From Stichopus chloronotus (taxonomy: Eukaryota; Echinodermata; Holothuroidea; Aspidochirotida; Stichopodidae): a stretch of 64,000 nt of DNA. The position numbers and the translations under genes are program-made. Shown piece by piece: positions 32,936 to 46,500 of the stretch. Each line of letters starts with the position of its first letter. Within the stretch, counting starts at the first letter, position 1. The notes beneath the pieces are model-generated. The model searched no databases. It had not been told where the DNA came from and saw only the letters and a list, made by a program, of their open reading frames with translations. The stretch spans positions 16,256,150-16,320,149 of the forward strand of contig CM037846.1 of assembly GCA_021234535.1 (NCBI GenBank), in the 5' to 3' direction.

Positions 32936-34627
32936 TGTAACGTCGGCCGACTTTTCAACTGACCAGAGGAATGCAGAGTCTCAATAAACAGCCAAAGAGT
33001 TGTTTTACAGGTCTACAAAACTTTGTTAAAAAAAACCTCTCTCCAGTCCGAACATAGTTAAAATGACTGCATTTTGAGCCACAACGAAAATAAAGAAAAC
33101 AGAGAATAAGAAGAAGGAATGGTAATAATAACAACTGTACTGTCGTGTGTACCCTGTACAATCAATACGGCCTTCCTATTATCTTTAATGTGCGAGGCCT
33201 GTCGAAGTCGCAACCCCTGCGAGCGAGCTATCTTGTCGCACGTGCGAGTTCTGTGAAAGTCGCAACCCTGCGAGCGAGCCGTCTTGTCGCAAAGTACGAG
33301 TTCTGTGAAAGTCGCAACCCCTGCGAGCGAGCCGTCTTGTCGCAACGTGCGAGTTGTGTGAGAGTCGCAACCCTGGCGTCAAGCTGTATCCTCACACTAA
33401 CGTGCGAGATCTGTGAAGGTCGCAACCCCTGCCAGCGAGCCGTCTTGTCGCAACGTGCGAGCTCTGTGAAAGTCGCAACTCTGGCGACAAACTGTATCCT
33501 CACACTAACGTGCGAGATCTGTTTCTGTGTCTTGGCGGTGTACTCGCAAGTGCGAAATCTGTTCTGTTCTGGGGCGTCGATTATTGGGGTCTTCTTCCTT
33601 TACTGGCTGTACTGTGATCTTTTGGATTTCTTTTTCGGCGGCAGAGGTTCGGGGTTACAGCTTACAGTCGTTACTGGGCCTACTCAACATTGAAAATCTG
33701 TGCTCCGAGTGTCTTATGCACAGCGAGTTACACTTCTTAAAAATTACGGCACCCTGCATTCAAGACTTACGGCAATAAAAATGTTAATCTTTCACAGTTA
33801 ACTAGATGTCATCAGTCGGCTCTTCTTAAAATTGCTTTAGCTACAATGCATAACGTTGTAAAATTCTACGACATTCTTTGCGTTTTCAGTTACAGCAGTT
33901 TCTTAGGCAAACAAGACGGTAGAATTTCTACTTCTCAACTACATAGATTCATTACACGAGATTTTATGAAATACGAAAAATGACTTTACCTCACAACTTT
34001 ACTCCGCACAATCCGTACACAAAATTTCTCCAAATCCAAGGAAAAACACTAACGTTAAGTCACAGATAACGACGCCCAATAACGCACGAATTTCCTAAGT
34101 CTACACGTGTAACTGGCCCTGTCTATCTTGAACTCTCCGCAACCTTTTCTCGCACATTTCGTTTTTGTACAACTTCATTTTCCCCTTCCTGTCAATCACA
34201 GGCTAAAATTCTACTTTTTCAGTTTCTAGGCCACGCCCAACCACCATCCCAACTCAAAAAAAATACAAAGAGATACGTGCAAGGAGTTTGGGCTACTACC
34301 TAACATTGACCAATCACCATTGTTTACTTCCAACCCGTTCAACACGTGGTTCTAAAAATAAGTTTTTGCCTTCTCCAAAGAAGGTCGTCTGACTAGCTTC
34401 CGCAGTAGCAGAAGCGCCTATAAAGGAAAGGTTAAACAAACGTGCGTAGAGCTGAAACAATATCTGGGTCTTGTTTTTGGAAAAAAGGTCCTTGGAGAAG
34501 AGCGGTACCCCGTTACAAAAAAAATCATGGTAAAACATGAAACGACAATTGTGCAAAGAAGGAATCAACATTAGCTACGGAAGAGGATAAATCACTCTGT
34601 TATTTGCAACACCGAATTTCTGTTACA
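32936..34627 (-). repeat. 5' LTR (right copy)
   Basis: The same 1,692 bp as the left LTR, including the ~53-bp minisatellite (33,201-33,523) and identical open frames. On the element's strand it provides the promoter. No unambiguous TATA box was identified. Confidence 0.95.
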
Positions 34628-34631
34628 ATAC
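34628..34631. repeat. Target-site duplication ATAC, right copy
   Basis: It directly follows the right LTR. The sequence then continues as CAAACGTTCACAAAAT, which is the continuation of the interrupted unit-B upstream region. Confidence 0.92.
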
Positions 34632-36111
34632 CAAACGTTCACAAAATTGCCGGACGAGCTGTAGATAATCAAGAAGAGAAGACTTAACGGTATATAGATA
34701 GTAGTCCGACGTATGGAGAACTTTACCGTTTTATCTGTTTATCTGTTATTAATCCAAATGACGCAGACAACAGACGTCCTGGGAGAATATGAATAGCAAG
34801 CTACCTAACGACCCAACATTGTGGCATAAACATTTTCTCACGTAAATTCAATTTTGAGATTTTCTTTAAAGTAGATGTGACATGTAAAAGTTGTCAGAGC
34901 ATTGACCCGAATTAATTATTGCAAATGAATTTTGTCACAAGTTCCAACAAAATCCATCAAATGTTGACCATTTTACGAAAATATTTCTCGTTTTTTAGTT
35001 GCCTCATGAACAAAGATAAGCCAAATGTGCAAATTTGTGACACCAAGCGAAGGATTCATGTGATATGCCTTATGTTGTCATTTATAAAGTAAATTGGGTT
35101 GGTAATCTCAGACAGGATGCATGCTTTATTCTGCTTCATTTTGGAGATAAAGTGCAAAAGAAAAGTTTCTGACGTATTCATGAGAACCACTTGTCCTCCT
35201 CACCTGCTTGTCTCTATCAAACCATTAAATATATGTGAAAAAATTTTCATAGTCGAGTGTTTACAGTTTTTTTCCACAAATCTTCAACACTACTTTAAGT
35301 GTTGATTAATATCCTACAGTGATGAAAACGTATGGGGGCAAGGTTCACCCTGAATCTTTCTCTGATTTCAACTCTTTGATCATGACTTCCTAGTCTAGGT
35401 AAATTGAACGAGTTACGCTGATGACCTTCATACTAGAATGTTAATGTGAACTGAGATGAACTGAGATGGTTTAGCTCTGTATAAAAATACACCTGTCTCA
35501 GTCAGTTTGTAGTTCTAGACACAATTCAGTTAACTTGTGACTTACCGATATCGCGCACATATCTTGCCGTGTAAATTGATGTAAGTTGATTTAAACTGTC
35601 CAATAAGATGAGGAGAAACTAACAGGTGCCTTATATCGACATATGTCAGTTTAAGGAGGTATGGCACGGTAGGGGCTCCATATACACATCACCAGACATT
35701 TTATTTTACAAGTACATGATTAACTACTGAGGTTCTTCGGATTCATGCGTATTTGCCGTTTAAAGTGCAAACATATTTTACTCAGCTGATACGAACACCA
35801 TACAAAAATGTAATAAAGTTAAAGTGAATACTGGCGTTAACGTTCTCACATAAATGTCTACTTTTACTCAAATCCTTTGTGTAACCATTCCTCGAGGTTT
35901 CAATTTTCATAGTGTCAACACTTAATAAGAACTAAAAAAAGACATTTGACTGATTTCACAATATAAAATGCCATGATCGCTAGACATAATACAACTGGTA
36001 CCAATACAACATCTGAATAACTCACAATATTTGTTAATGCTTTGAAATGTATTAACCAATGGCCACATTCCTTTTTTTCAAGTATTACACTACATTAAGC
36101 CATCTACTGCA
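34632..36111. other. Displaced upstream region of FReD gene B
   Basis: This is the part of the gene B 5' flank that lay just upstream of the start before the Gypsy insertion. It matches the flanks of gene A (10,378-11,850) and gene C (46,818-47,990). No ORF is supported. Any distal promoter elements of gene B are now 10 kb away from exon 1. Confidence 0.6.
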
Positions 36112-36898
36112 CAGTGGCGGAGCTACGGGGGGGGGGGAGGGGAATGAGGGGGCTTTCCCCCAGATTGTTTCTTTGCCCCCCCCAGTTGCTCTCACCCTTC
36201 CCAATCAGATCTTGTACTCATCCAAAATTAATTTAATCACAAAACTATGTATTGGCATTGGAATGAATAAGAACAGCTTCCTGGGAACCATGATTGATTA
36301 ATGCCTAATTTATGTTACACAGGCTGCCAGTTTCATATCATGCCCGTAGCAACTTCAACAGTAGGTCAGCCTGGTCAGACCAATTTTCTCTGGAATGTTT
36401 ACCGTCTAGCATAAGGGAAGGGGCGGGTAGGTGGTTGTTGTACTAAATATAGGAATGTCGTTGTTGAATTGAACTGTCAAAGAATATTGGTAAGTATACT
36501 GCACATTTATATAGAATAAAGTGACTGGAATGGAAGTGTATGTAGCCTATGTGTGTGTGTGTATGTACTCGGTGCACCGCGTAAATGTGAAATGGTACTC
36601 CCAAAGAAAAAAAGTTGGGAACCTTGGAGTACGGTCAACCGAAAACCAAATAATATAAATATAATATACCTCTCTTGGGACTTCATTTTCCACCCAGAGA
36701 TATGCTAAAACCTCAGAGCTTCCGGGGGTTTACCCCCTGGACCCTCACCGGGACTTTGCCCCTGGACCCCACCCGCACGGCCTCGAGCTTCGCGCTCGGT
36801 TTCTTTCCGAGAATTTCTTCTCGGAAAATCTTTGCCCCCCAACATTTTCCTCTGCCCTCAGTTTGCCCCCCAAGTCTGACATTCTGGCGCCGCCATTG
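36112..36898. mobile_element. hAT-type non-autonomous element (787 bp)
   Basis: The ends are CAGTGGCGGAGC on the left and, reverse-complemented on the right, CAATGGCGGCGCC. Both sides carry the 8-bp duplication CTACTGCA (36,104-36,111 and 36,899-36,906). Unit A keeps a single CTACTGCA at the matching place (~11,852), the empty site. Subterminal G/C runs are prominent. No transposase frame is present. The 8-bp target duplication and CAGTGGCGG terminus are diagnostic of hAT. Confidence 0.9.
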
Positions 36899-37087
36899 CT
36901 ACTGCACGACGCAATAATACTCCAAGTTATGTACAAGCAATGGTAAAACATAGGAAGCAATGCAGGCATAATTTTTAGATCATGAACTTACTACAATTTC
37001 ATGTTATATTAACTACTACATGTTCAAAACTTGTTCTCCTTGAATTCGTTCCAGAGATCCCACAAAACACCCGCATGAGTTCCTTTA

Positions 37088-38032
37088 AGGCCCTGTCACA
37101 CTATTCCCGGCAAGCACTGCGTACAAGTTGAAGGTGACAAGTTTTGCTACCCGCAACTCCCCGTAGATCACACACACCCTGATGTTGCAATGACTTGCCC
37201 GAGGGTGCACACGGAAGTCCGAATTTCCCGCAATCACGTTTTGAACATGCTCATAGCTTGTTCCGGGTAATGTTCCGGCCGCAATTCACGAGCAGTTCAC
37301 CAGCATGAAAACAGTGAGTTGGGAGTGGAGCTGTTTCAATTTTGGGCCAGCGCCTGTGAGATACGGGCATGGATAGGGCATTTTGCTGGCAAGAAACAGT
37401 GTTGGTACTGCCAACCTGCGTGTAGCGCATCATTTCTGCCGGCATGGAGCCAGTCATAAGAGGAAAGAAAGGGCATGTTGCGTGCAAGTTACTGTCTCCC
37501 TGCTGAAAATAGAGGTTTAGCACGTCGAAAGCAATCGGCCGTGGCAGGATGAAACACACGTAATACAGAATGTGGTTACTGGCCGCGGGCACCTAGCTCT
37601 AGAACGAACGTTAGCCTAATTTGCCACAAGACGGTTGTGGATTTTGCTCACTGCACGTTGGATTCTACGTTCTCGCCTTGCTTGCGAAATCAGCCTAATC
37701 TGAGGGTTGGATGCGAGCATGTTGCTGACCTCTTCCATATAAATATGCCCTCTACCGGTACGCACAAACCTCCCGCATTGCAGGCAACTCAATGGTGGGT
37801 GACAAGTAACTGGCAAGCAGAAAACTCATAGTGCCCGTATGTGTCCCCGGGCTAAAACGGATCTCCCACTCTGGCAAGCATCTCACACTCAGCACACGCG
37901 AGACACACGCAGCCGCAACGCATCCTAAAGTCAAGTTTCACTTGAAACTCAAACGGCAAAAACCGCAAAACCTTTCCTCCTTTGCAACAAAATCCGTGCC
38001 TGCACCAAACCCGTGAATTGTGCGACAGAGCT
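37088..38032. mobile_element. MITE, unit B copy of the element at 13,486
   Basis: It starts AAGGCCCTGTCACACTATTC and ends with the inverted GTGCGACAGAGCTT. It is about 945 bp and closely similar to the unit A copy at the equivalent place in the array, so it was inherited by duplication rather than inserted separately. No transposase motif was seen. It is tentatively Harbinger-like. Confidence 0.5.
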
Positions 38033-38164
38033 TTTACTAAGATCACAAAACAGGAACGCGTTTTCATCCCATGACTCTCGCGCGTTCTTTCCCTTGCATG
38101 TTTTACTTGCATGTTTTATGACAGCGCCTCTAACAATCTGGAAGTTGTAAGGTTTCAGTACAAA

Positions 38165-38440
38165 GGCCATTTCAAACGGCCAGGGCGTTCTTTTTAAAAC
38201 AGTGAGTTACCAAAGTACTGTTACTGGTGTGTAGTGTAAAACCACTGTCTATATGTATCCCAAACCGTTTGTAAATTGTTATATTCATCAATCTCGGATA
38301 CAGAATCATACTTTTCTTTATAACAGTATCTTTCGAGATCAGCGTGTGATCCAAGGTTACGTAATAAATACATCAAATCATCCTTTTTCTGGTGACGTAT
38401 CCCATTGTTTCGCCATAATGGATACGGCTTCGACAACTTG
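38165..38440 (-). other. Conserved ~270-bp block, unit B copy (frame broken after the start)
   Basis: Near-identical to 14,535-14,815. The 53-codon core frame (DDLMYLLRNLG to YTTHQ-stop) is preserved. One extra A-tract base after codon ~10 separates it from the ATG used in the unit A copy. This argues against a simple functional single-exon gene here. Confidence 0.35.
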
Positions 38441-40559
38441 TTTACAGTGGAGTGTCAACATTATTCTCTATTACAAACAAAGCGATATGTTTATCGAGAA
38501 ACTACGTTCACCTTTTGACAGGTTTATTCTTCATTTTGGATAATATTGGTGCGTTGCAATAATCTCGATTAGCAGTATACCTTAAGATGATAGACAACAA
38601 ACTCCGCTTGGTGGTACCTTTAACTGCCAAAAAAATTAGTGAAAAGTAAGTAAAAAATAAAAGCATGTTACTGAGAGCAAATACAGGTTTCCTGTTAGCC
38701 CTTCATGTTAAATAAGCTAGATTATATGATGTTGGATCTGTAGGCTTGTCGTTTAATAGTAATTTGCTGGCTATTTGGTACAAAACATTTACTGTCGATA
38801 TTTTGAGCACTATTTCTTATTACTGTATTAATTTATCACTTAGAGCTAGGATGTAAATGATGTTAGGCAGCCTAGGCCACATCAATGGCCACATCTCGAT
38901 ATTCTCTGGAACTAGACGACAGTACAATCTCACATGTGTTTATTCAGCGTATTACAATACCAAAATTTGAGGTCTAGATCTACTGACGAAGTTTAAAGAC
39001 AGAGGGTCGTCTTATGAATCGCTTGAACGTCTGAGCATGCCCAGTGACTTAACAAATTCAGAGGTACTCGATTCATGAGAGATGACTAGATGAACCCCAT
39101 GCCTTTAAAATGAAACAAACCGTGACATGATTCTATTCTCTAAAAGGTACCTCATATGTTTCCAAATAATTTTGAATTCAAAGAACATAAAATAAACTAG
39201 TTAATCATGTGTAGAATAAGACATAACTGAAGAACATGTGTATATGAAGAACATGTGTATATAACTGAAGACATAACTGTAGAATAAGACATGACGATGT
39301 AGTCATGACGTCACGATGCCAGTTATAACATTCGTTCCTCTCGATCAATAAAATGAAACTTGAATGATTTAAAACTTGTACCGACCTGGACTTAACAGAT
39401 GTGTAATTCTTGTGTTGCGCTTTGAGAGAAAAACAATCGATAAGATTCCCAAGAATTATTCTAGACGTAACTTTACTTTTTCGTCTCCTGAAGATGTATT
39501 GTTTTCAACTTTTACAGTTTCTAATGAGTAGGAAACTTTTTAGGAGAAGACAAAAATAAAGAATTAGCGAAATCGTGAAGGCACGTGATTTAGCAAGTCC
39601 AGAATTTATTTGCGAAGACAAACACGCACATCAAACAGTTAAATCTGAACCTCATAATTTCCCATGAGTATATTAGAAATCAACCCTCGCCTATAGAATG
39701 TCATTCACGTTCGCAGCAGTAGAAATTCGCAGCAGTCGAAAAGACGGATTGTTTAATCAATATTATCCAAAAGAAAGGTTCTTGTTATTCGTCCGAGCAA
39801 ATTCGTGCGAATAAAACGAACTACCGAGGCGAACGACATTTTAGCCAATTAGCGACAGTTATTAGGGTTACATTTAGGATTAGGTTCGTGCGAATACCTC
39901 GGTTATTTGCATGGAATTCGCATTATGTTCATGGGAATAGTTTAAAAAAAATACTTGTACAGAATGAAAATGGCTTGTACCAAATGGCTTGTACAGAATG
40001 ATAAAGACTTTGTCTTATGTTAGTGTTCCAGTTAACTTAAAGCCTTGCAAACATGTATGTTGGTTGTAATTGCAATGGAAAGCTACTATCACCATTTACA
40101 CTCATGCTGCAAGATGAAATTGTTTTGATCTTCAATAAAAGTGTATGAGCAGATTCATAAAGAATTCAGTGTTAATATATTTGTTGTTTCCGCAGTCGTT
40201 CAACTTTAAACAGGATCTTCTGGTGGTTTGCTTGCTTGAGACCTTCAGGGCAAGATGTAACATCCACTGATGCATCCCAGAATGCAATGACAACGGCCTC
40301 TTTACGTCATCAGGATCTTGTTCTTTCAAGGATGGTGAAGCATGTTTTCCCATGGAAGGTTGCTGGACATGTACATATGTTATCCTAGTTTACCCTTAGG
40401 ATACCCAAATTGCGTGAGTATATTCATGACAAAAAGTGTCCTCGGTGTTTTACTTAGAAACACAGAGCACAATTGCTTTGAATGACTTTACAAACCACGA
40501 GAAACCAGTTTAATGCTCTGATATAGTCCTATCAATTGATCAACTTGTCATGGAGCTAT
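38441..40559. other. Array spacer between units B and C, no gene seen
   Basis: Counterpart of 14,816-16,974. A short local duplication of GAACATGTGTATAT occurs at ~39,233-39,262. No gene is supported. Confidence 0.45.
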
Positions 40560-43500
40560 CTACAACGGTCTGATTTTAATTTCGGTAAATTTGAGGTTGT
40601 AGCTTCCGCCTGGTAGTCCAGTCCATTCAATGCTGGCATCGTCTTCAGGGTTAGCAAAGTAGTTAGAATTCAGGTCAGAATAATCGCATCTGTTGTACCA
40701 CCATGCACCTCGGTGGTATTCAGAGCAGCTGATGTCCTCGTGGTTGTCATTGTCCCTATCGTATGTGCTGAAGGCCATGTTGTTGTGATATGACAAAGGA
40801 TCACGTTCTGCATGAAAAGAGGAAGAAAACTAACATAGGCTGTTTCCAATCTTCATTCATTTCCGTGATTAGCCGGCATGGCCAATTAAAAGTCACTGCA
40901 ACTTTTTACATTCAAGCTTGATAGATAGCAGATGATTACGGTCACGTTTCTCTGTCACTTTTCACAGTTTCGTTTCTATTATCTTTAGTGAAATACTTAT
41001 TGATTGAGCCATATAAGAAATGAAAAAAAAAATAGAGGGTGGAGATAATTTCCAGGAAACTGTCCCAGGGAAATATAGCAAGCTGATTATTAAAATCATG
41101 ATAAACTCATTTACTACATAAAGTATTGGTTATTGACAATATTGAAAATAAGATTTATTGATTATTCGCAGTAAAGGAATATACTTTGAATAAACCATTA
41201 TTAAAGGGTAAATAAGGGTTGATTTTGACAATTTATTTCACTACAATTCCCCACCAGTATCGTACAATGAGTTATAACTGAGTTATAATATGATCAAAAT
41301 TATCTCGAAACATGTGGACAATTTCGAGAAACGAGTCAAATTTGCAAAAAATCGGTGAAGAACTCCGAAAGTCTGTAACATCCATATTCATCGAATCAAA
41401 TATGAATATTCAATACTATCGTCTTTTCAAGGTATGAGGTGGTGTGGCTGAACAGTTTCATACGTAGCCGACGTGTGCTGTATGTATCATTAACTATCAC
41501 GAACCTCTTGTTTATTTAGCATTGCGTAAACATTCGGTTATGTTTATTCATATAACGTCATCTCAACCTTACGCTGTGATTGGTCATCGTATAAAGGAGG
41601 CTGTCTTTTCTTGTACATGAACGTTTATTTTTTGTACCCGACAAATATTAAGAGTTCTCATTCAACGGTAATTAACGCATGTTTTACCATTTCTTCTACC
41701 TTCAAACTCCTCCCCAACGTCTCTATATTTCGGTGAAAAATCAGTTTAGAAAGACAAATCAACTAAAGGTGAATGTTCTCAGTCAAACCCTGATTTCCCC
41801 TTGAACCTAAACATAATTGAACGTTTCGAACAGTAATAAACACATGAACGGTGTGTATATGCTCAAAGAGTCCATGAACTTCTTCAGTGGATCGTAGGGT
41901 TTTCTTTCCATTTTTATTTTTTGGCAAACCATTATTTCCACTTTGAAGAGCTTTTCCAGTCAGATTCCTGTTCGTAACACCCTTTCATAATAATTACCTT
42001 TGTGTGATAGTGCTGAGATGTGTAGATGTGGTAGACACAGTGTGGTATATATTGTTTTCTAATGACATGCCTGTCAGCAGTGCTTATGTATTTGCGTATT
42101 TACGACAAATGTTGTACCACTGCGATTTCGCATCAATTGATAAGGCAGCCAGTAAAATCAAATCGAGAAATTGATTTTCAACATACCTCTGTTTCTTGGA
42201 GTTGAAAAAAAAAAACATAACTCGAATTACACATATCAAATGCACTACCAGTTTACACAATCAACTTCCATGGGTGGGTGGGTGGGGGTCGATTTAAGGG
42301 GATAGATAAGACGAGGGGACGAAGTACCAACAAACTCATTTCGTGCCCCACTCTTTTGTCGCCTGATACTAAAAAAGATTAGAAAACTAAACCGTTCTTA
42401 TTTAAAGTGTAAATACTCAAACCTGTATTATACAGCTTAAAGACATCTGAGCTGAAATGTACAGTATGCCAGAGACAGAGAGAGGGAGAGACTGTATAGT
42501 GAAATTCCTTGCAATCTGAGAGGGACTTTTATAAATACATTTTCTCTGTAAGCGAAGCAACAACCGATGGTTGCTCTTCTCTTACATGGATTCATTACTC
42601 CTAATTGCTCAAGATGCCCAACCCTTCTTTCCTTTGCCTATCGCCTGTCACGCTTGTTGATGGAGGAGATTTTGATCACTTCACTGATCGGAGAATGTAG
42701 TCCCCTCACATTCAGAATCAAATCAAAGCCCATGTCAACTTCAGTATCGCAATAAAGCTCAATATACATTATCATTAACATTTCTTCACTTTTGAAGTTG
42801 GGAAGGCTGTATATTTACGTTACACATCTGTCTTGTATAATGGGTTTGTCCAAAAACCCAAGCGTGCAGGAAACTCCACTGAACTACGACTTTAAGTAAA
42901 GTTTTTACTTGATGTAAAGTGCACACTAAAAGTGGATCCAGACTTTCATGAGATGATAAGAAGAGACTTGACAGTTGTTATGAAAACTGTTATGTAAAAT
43001 GTATGTCGCAATTACCTATCCTCGTTTAAATAAACACGTTTGTGTGATACATGTAGATGCTGAAGAAGGCCGATAGATGAGGCATAAGAGAGTTTGTGAT
43101 TCACCAACCTGCGTTACTCTCGGCCATGTAGTCGCCAAGGATGAGTTTGTATTTACTCCATTCATCACTAATACGAAAGTGGTTGTACTTCGCAAAGTAG
43201 GGCACCCCGTTGACGTTGTTCATGTCAATTCGGACTTCGTAGTCACCTTGTTGGTTTGTCAGATGAGTTATTTTATCATTACCAAGCCAGAATTCCCTTC
43301 CAAGAAATCCAAAACCGTTTTTGTATTCGTTCCAAGTGCGATAAAAATCCACGGAACCATCCAGTCGCCGTTGGATTACCTGAAAGTGGAAATGAATTAC
43401 GTAAAATTAGATTTATTACCAAGACGTTTAGATTATAGATTATCTGCTGATCCACAAAGTAAAATTAATCGATTTCATATTCAGTTTCCACTCGTGCGCT

Positions 43501-46500
43501 AGCTGAATTGTAAACGAAGACTGTGAACCTTTTGATATGTTTATTATAAGCCTCCGTAAACGGAGGAGGCGACAATATTAAATTTTGGTCAGCTTCAACT
43601 TTTTCATGTAAATCTGTTAACCTTACTATCTTTTACGTCCCCTAATGAAAGAGATAAAACATTTACTTGAACCGTCTGGAATTGCCGCCCGACTTCATGA
43701 ATTATTTTTTCACTCCCATATACCCCCCTCTAAGTGAAATGGTTTCCCAGTGGCGTCATGGTTGACGTTGTGATCCCTGACCCTTAGTTTTCTTTTTGAT
43801 TCCTTGCCGAAGGCAGAAGGAATCTATGCGATGGTGATGTGTGTGTGTGTGACACTTCTTGTAAACTCGATATCTCAAGAAGGGTAACCATGACTGATCT
43901 CATACTTGGGGTGTGTGGGTTGGTCATATTGAGTAGATGATCCCTATTGTTTTTGGTGGAGGTCAGAGGTCATTTGAGGTCACCGGAGGTCAAAATGTGA
44001 AAACCTTTTAAACACAATATCTCCAGAAGGGTAAGTGTAACTAATGTCATACTTGGGTCGTGTGGGTTAATCATATTGAGTGGATGATTCTTATTGTTTT
44101 TGGTGGAGGTCAAAGGTCATTTGAGGTGACCAGAGGTCAAAATGTGAAAACCTTGTAAACACGATATCTCAAGAACGGTAACTGTGACTGATGTCATACC
44201 TGGTGTGGTGGTTGGTCGTATTAAGTAGATGATCCCTATTGTTTTTAGTGGAGGTCAAAGGTCATTTGAGGTCACCAGAGGTCAAACTGGAAAAACTTTT
44301 TAAACACAATATCTTCAGAAGGGTAACTGTGACTGATATCATACTTGAGTGTGTGGGTTGGTCATATTGAGTAGAAGATCTGTATTGTTTTTGGAGGAGG
44401 TCAAAGGTCATTTGAGGTCACCAGAAGTTAAAGTGTGAAAACATTGTAAACACAATATCTCAAGAACGGTAACTGTGACTAATGTCATACTTAGTGTGTG
44501 GGTTGGTCATATGAATTAGATGATTCCTATTGATTTTGGTGGAGGTCAAAGGTCATTTGAGGTCACCGGAGGTCAAAATGTGAAAACCTTGTAAACACAA
44601 TATCTCCAGAAGGGTAAGTGTAACAAATGTCATACTTGGTGTGTGGGTTGGTCATATTAAGTGGATGATCCTCATTGTTTGTGGTGGAGGTCAAAGGTCA
44701 TTTGAGGCCACCAGAGGTCAAAGTGTGAAAACCTTGTAAACACAATGTCTCAAGAACGGTAACTGTGACTGATGTCATACTTGGTGTGTGGGTTGTTTAC
44801 ATTGAGTAGATGATCCCTATTGCTTTAGATTGATGATAAAGGTCATTTGAGGTTACCCTAGGACTGATGTCATACTTGGTGTGTGGATTAGTCATATTGA
44901 GTAGATGACTCCTATTGTTTTTTTTGTGGAGGTCAAAGGTCGTTTGAGGTCACCCGAGGTGAAATCTTGCTAACACATTATCTCCAGAAAGGTTATGTTG
45001 ACTGATGTCATACTTGATGTGTGGGTTCCCCATACTGGGTAGGTGATCCCTATTGCTTTTAGTGGACGTTAAATGTCATTTGAGGTCACCAAAGTAAAGG
45101 TTATTTGGGTTAAAGGCTTATTAATGTGGTGTTTCAGACCAGTAACTGCAGTTTATCTCATACTTGTCTTGTGGATAATTCATGCTTGTTATAATATAAC
45201 CATATGGCAAGGAATCACAAAGCCTTTTGGCTTTCTGGTTTTCCCAGTTTTAGTCCGGGTACAAGTCTTGACTCATTACGTGAACTTACAGTGCCGACGA
45301 ATAGGTCTACTTTTCGTAGAAAAATACTCGCGTTCTTCTGTAAATCGACTGATATTCACTTCTATAGTGTACCAAACAAATAGGAAAACAATTAGAAGTA
45401 ACCACTCGTCTAGAATACTCACCGTCCATCCTCCTCCATCAACTGAATTGTTGCAGTACACGCGAAACGGTTCAGGCGACCCTGACGGCTGAATCGTGTA
45501 CACGCCGGACTCCCCCTCGTAGTTCTCGCACTTTTCGTAAATTTCTCTGCAATCTCTCTTGTAATCAGACAGTTCTCTCTGGCAGTAATGGATGTAAGCT
45601 GTTGTAACGATGACGAAAATCTTGAGTTATCTTGAGGTGAAATATGTATTAATATTTTTTATTAATTCCAATTAATTTCCATTAATTAGTTACACGTCTT
45701 TTTGCTTCTCTGTTTCATACTCAGATATGTCACGAGAGTATATGGGTTGCATGTCGGATTCCAAATTTGCAAAATTTGCAGTGAGAAATAGGCAGCGCGT
45801 TTACACTGTACATAAGCTACTGGCTACAGTCAATACACTACCATAACCGAGTATTTAACGTACCTACACCAGAGACAGCAATCACAGGTTCTTCTTCAAC
45901 GGGTGTCTGTCGATAAAGTAAACTTGACATGAGTCGTTGATGAGATTTATTTTAGTTGATCGTTTAGACGTGACTATTCTGACTTGATAAGAAGTGAGTC
46001 ACAAACTATCAAAGTATCCCTGCTGATATTCTCAGGTTGATTTTGGAAGACCGTGGAAAGTGCTATATATCATCATCCTATCATCATTTACATGATGGCA
46101 AAAATTGTGAGAGGCCTAACCTGAGCGCCAGTATACAGTAGGTTAGTGCAGAGAGTTCCCAAACAAGTATACATAAAAATATCCCCGAGATCGCAGGATA
46201 TCGCCTTCCTAGTCACCCTCTCACTCTGGGGATCCCCAATATCCTCTGCCTGAAGGGCTTGATCAATTATCCCCCTTCCCGAGCCACGCTTTAACTAGAT
46301 CGAAGTTCTAAAGCAGAACGTGATTTGGATTTAGGAACTGAAAGCAAGATGTTATGTTCTTGCTAATATTCTGTCTTTCTATCACCGTCTTTTGTAAACA
46401 CCTTTTTCCTTTTTGCTTGATCAACTGTTTTCAGCAATCAGCTGTTTTCTTTTAATTGGTCTAAAAATGCAGAAAGATAGGCCTAGATGGTATAAAATGA

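Larger units (their letters stand above)
24628..34627 (-). mobile_element. Complete Ty3/Gypsy LTR retrotransposon (10.0 kb), apparently very young
   Basis: The element reads on the minus strand: 5' LTR (32,936-34,627), tRNA-Leu primer site, gag, pol (protease, RT, RNase H, integrase), a C2H2 zinc-finger ORF, polypurine tract and 3' LTR (24,628-26,319). The LTRs have equal length (1,692 bp), TGTAAC...GTTACA ends, and the same translated frames throughout, so they look identical. The integrase lies downstream of RNase H, the Gypsy order. There is a GPF-type module at the integrase C terminus and no chromodomain seen. A metazoan Gypsy lineage is likely; the clade was not determined. It inserted 95 bp upstream of the FReD gene B start codon. 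Confidence 0.97.

Noticed and set aside
32245..32940. 231-codon plus-strand frame
   Set aside because: Antisense shadow of gag and the primer-binding region.
43077..43502. 141-codon plus-strand frame, with a similar one at 8,192-8,578
   Set aside because: Antisense of FReD exon 4 extending into intron; the minus-strand exon has splice sites and domain motifs.
43955..45100. CRISPR-like regularly spaced repeats
   Set aside because: Eukaryotic intron; the whole ~145-bp unit is repeated rather than a short repeat with unique spacers, and no cas genes exist.
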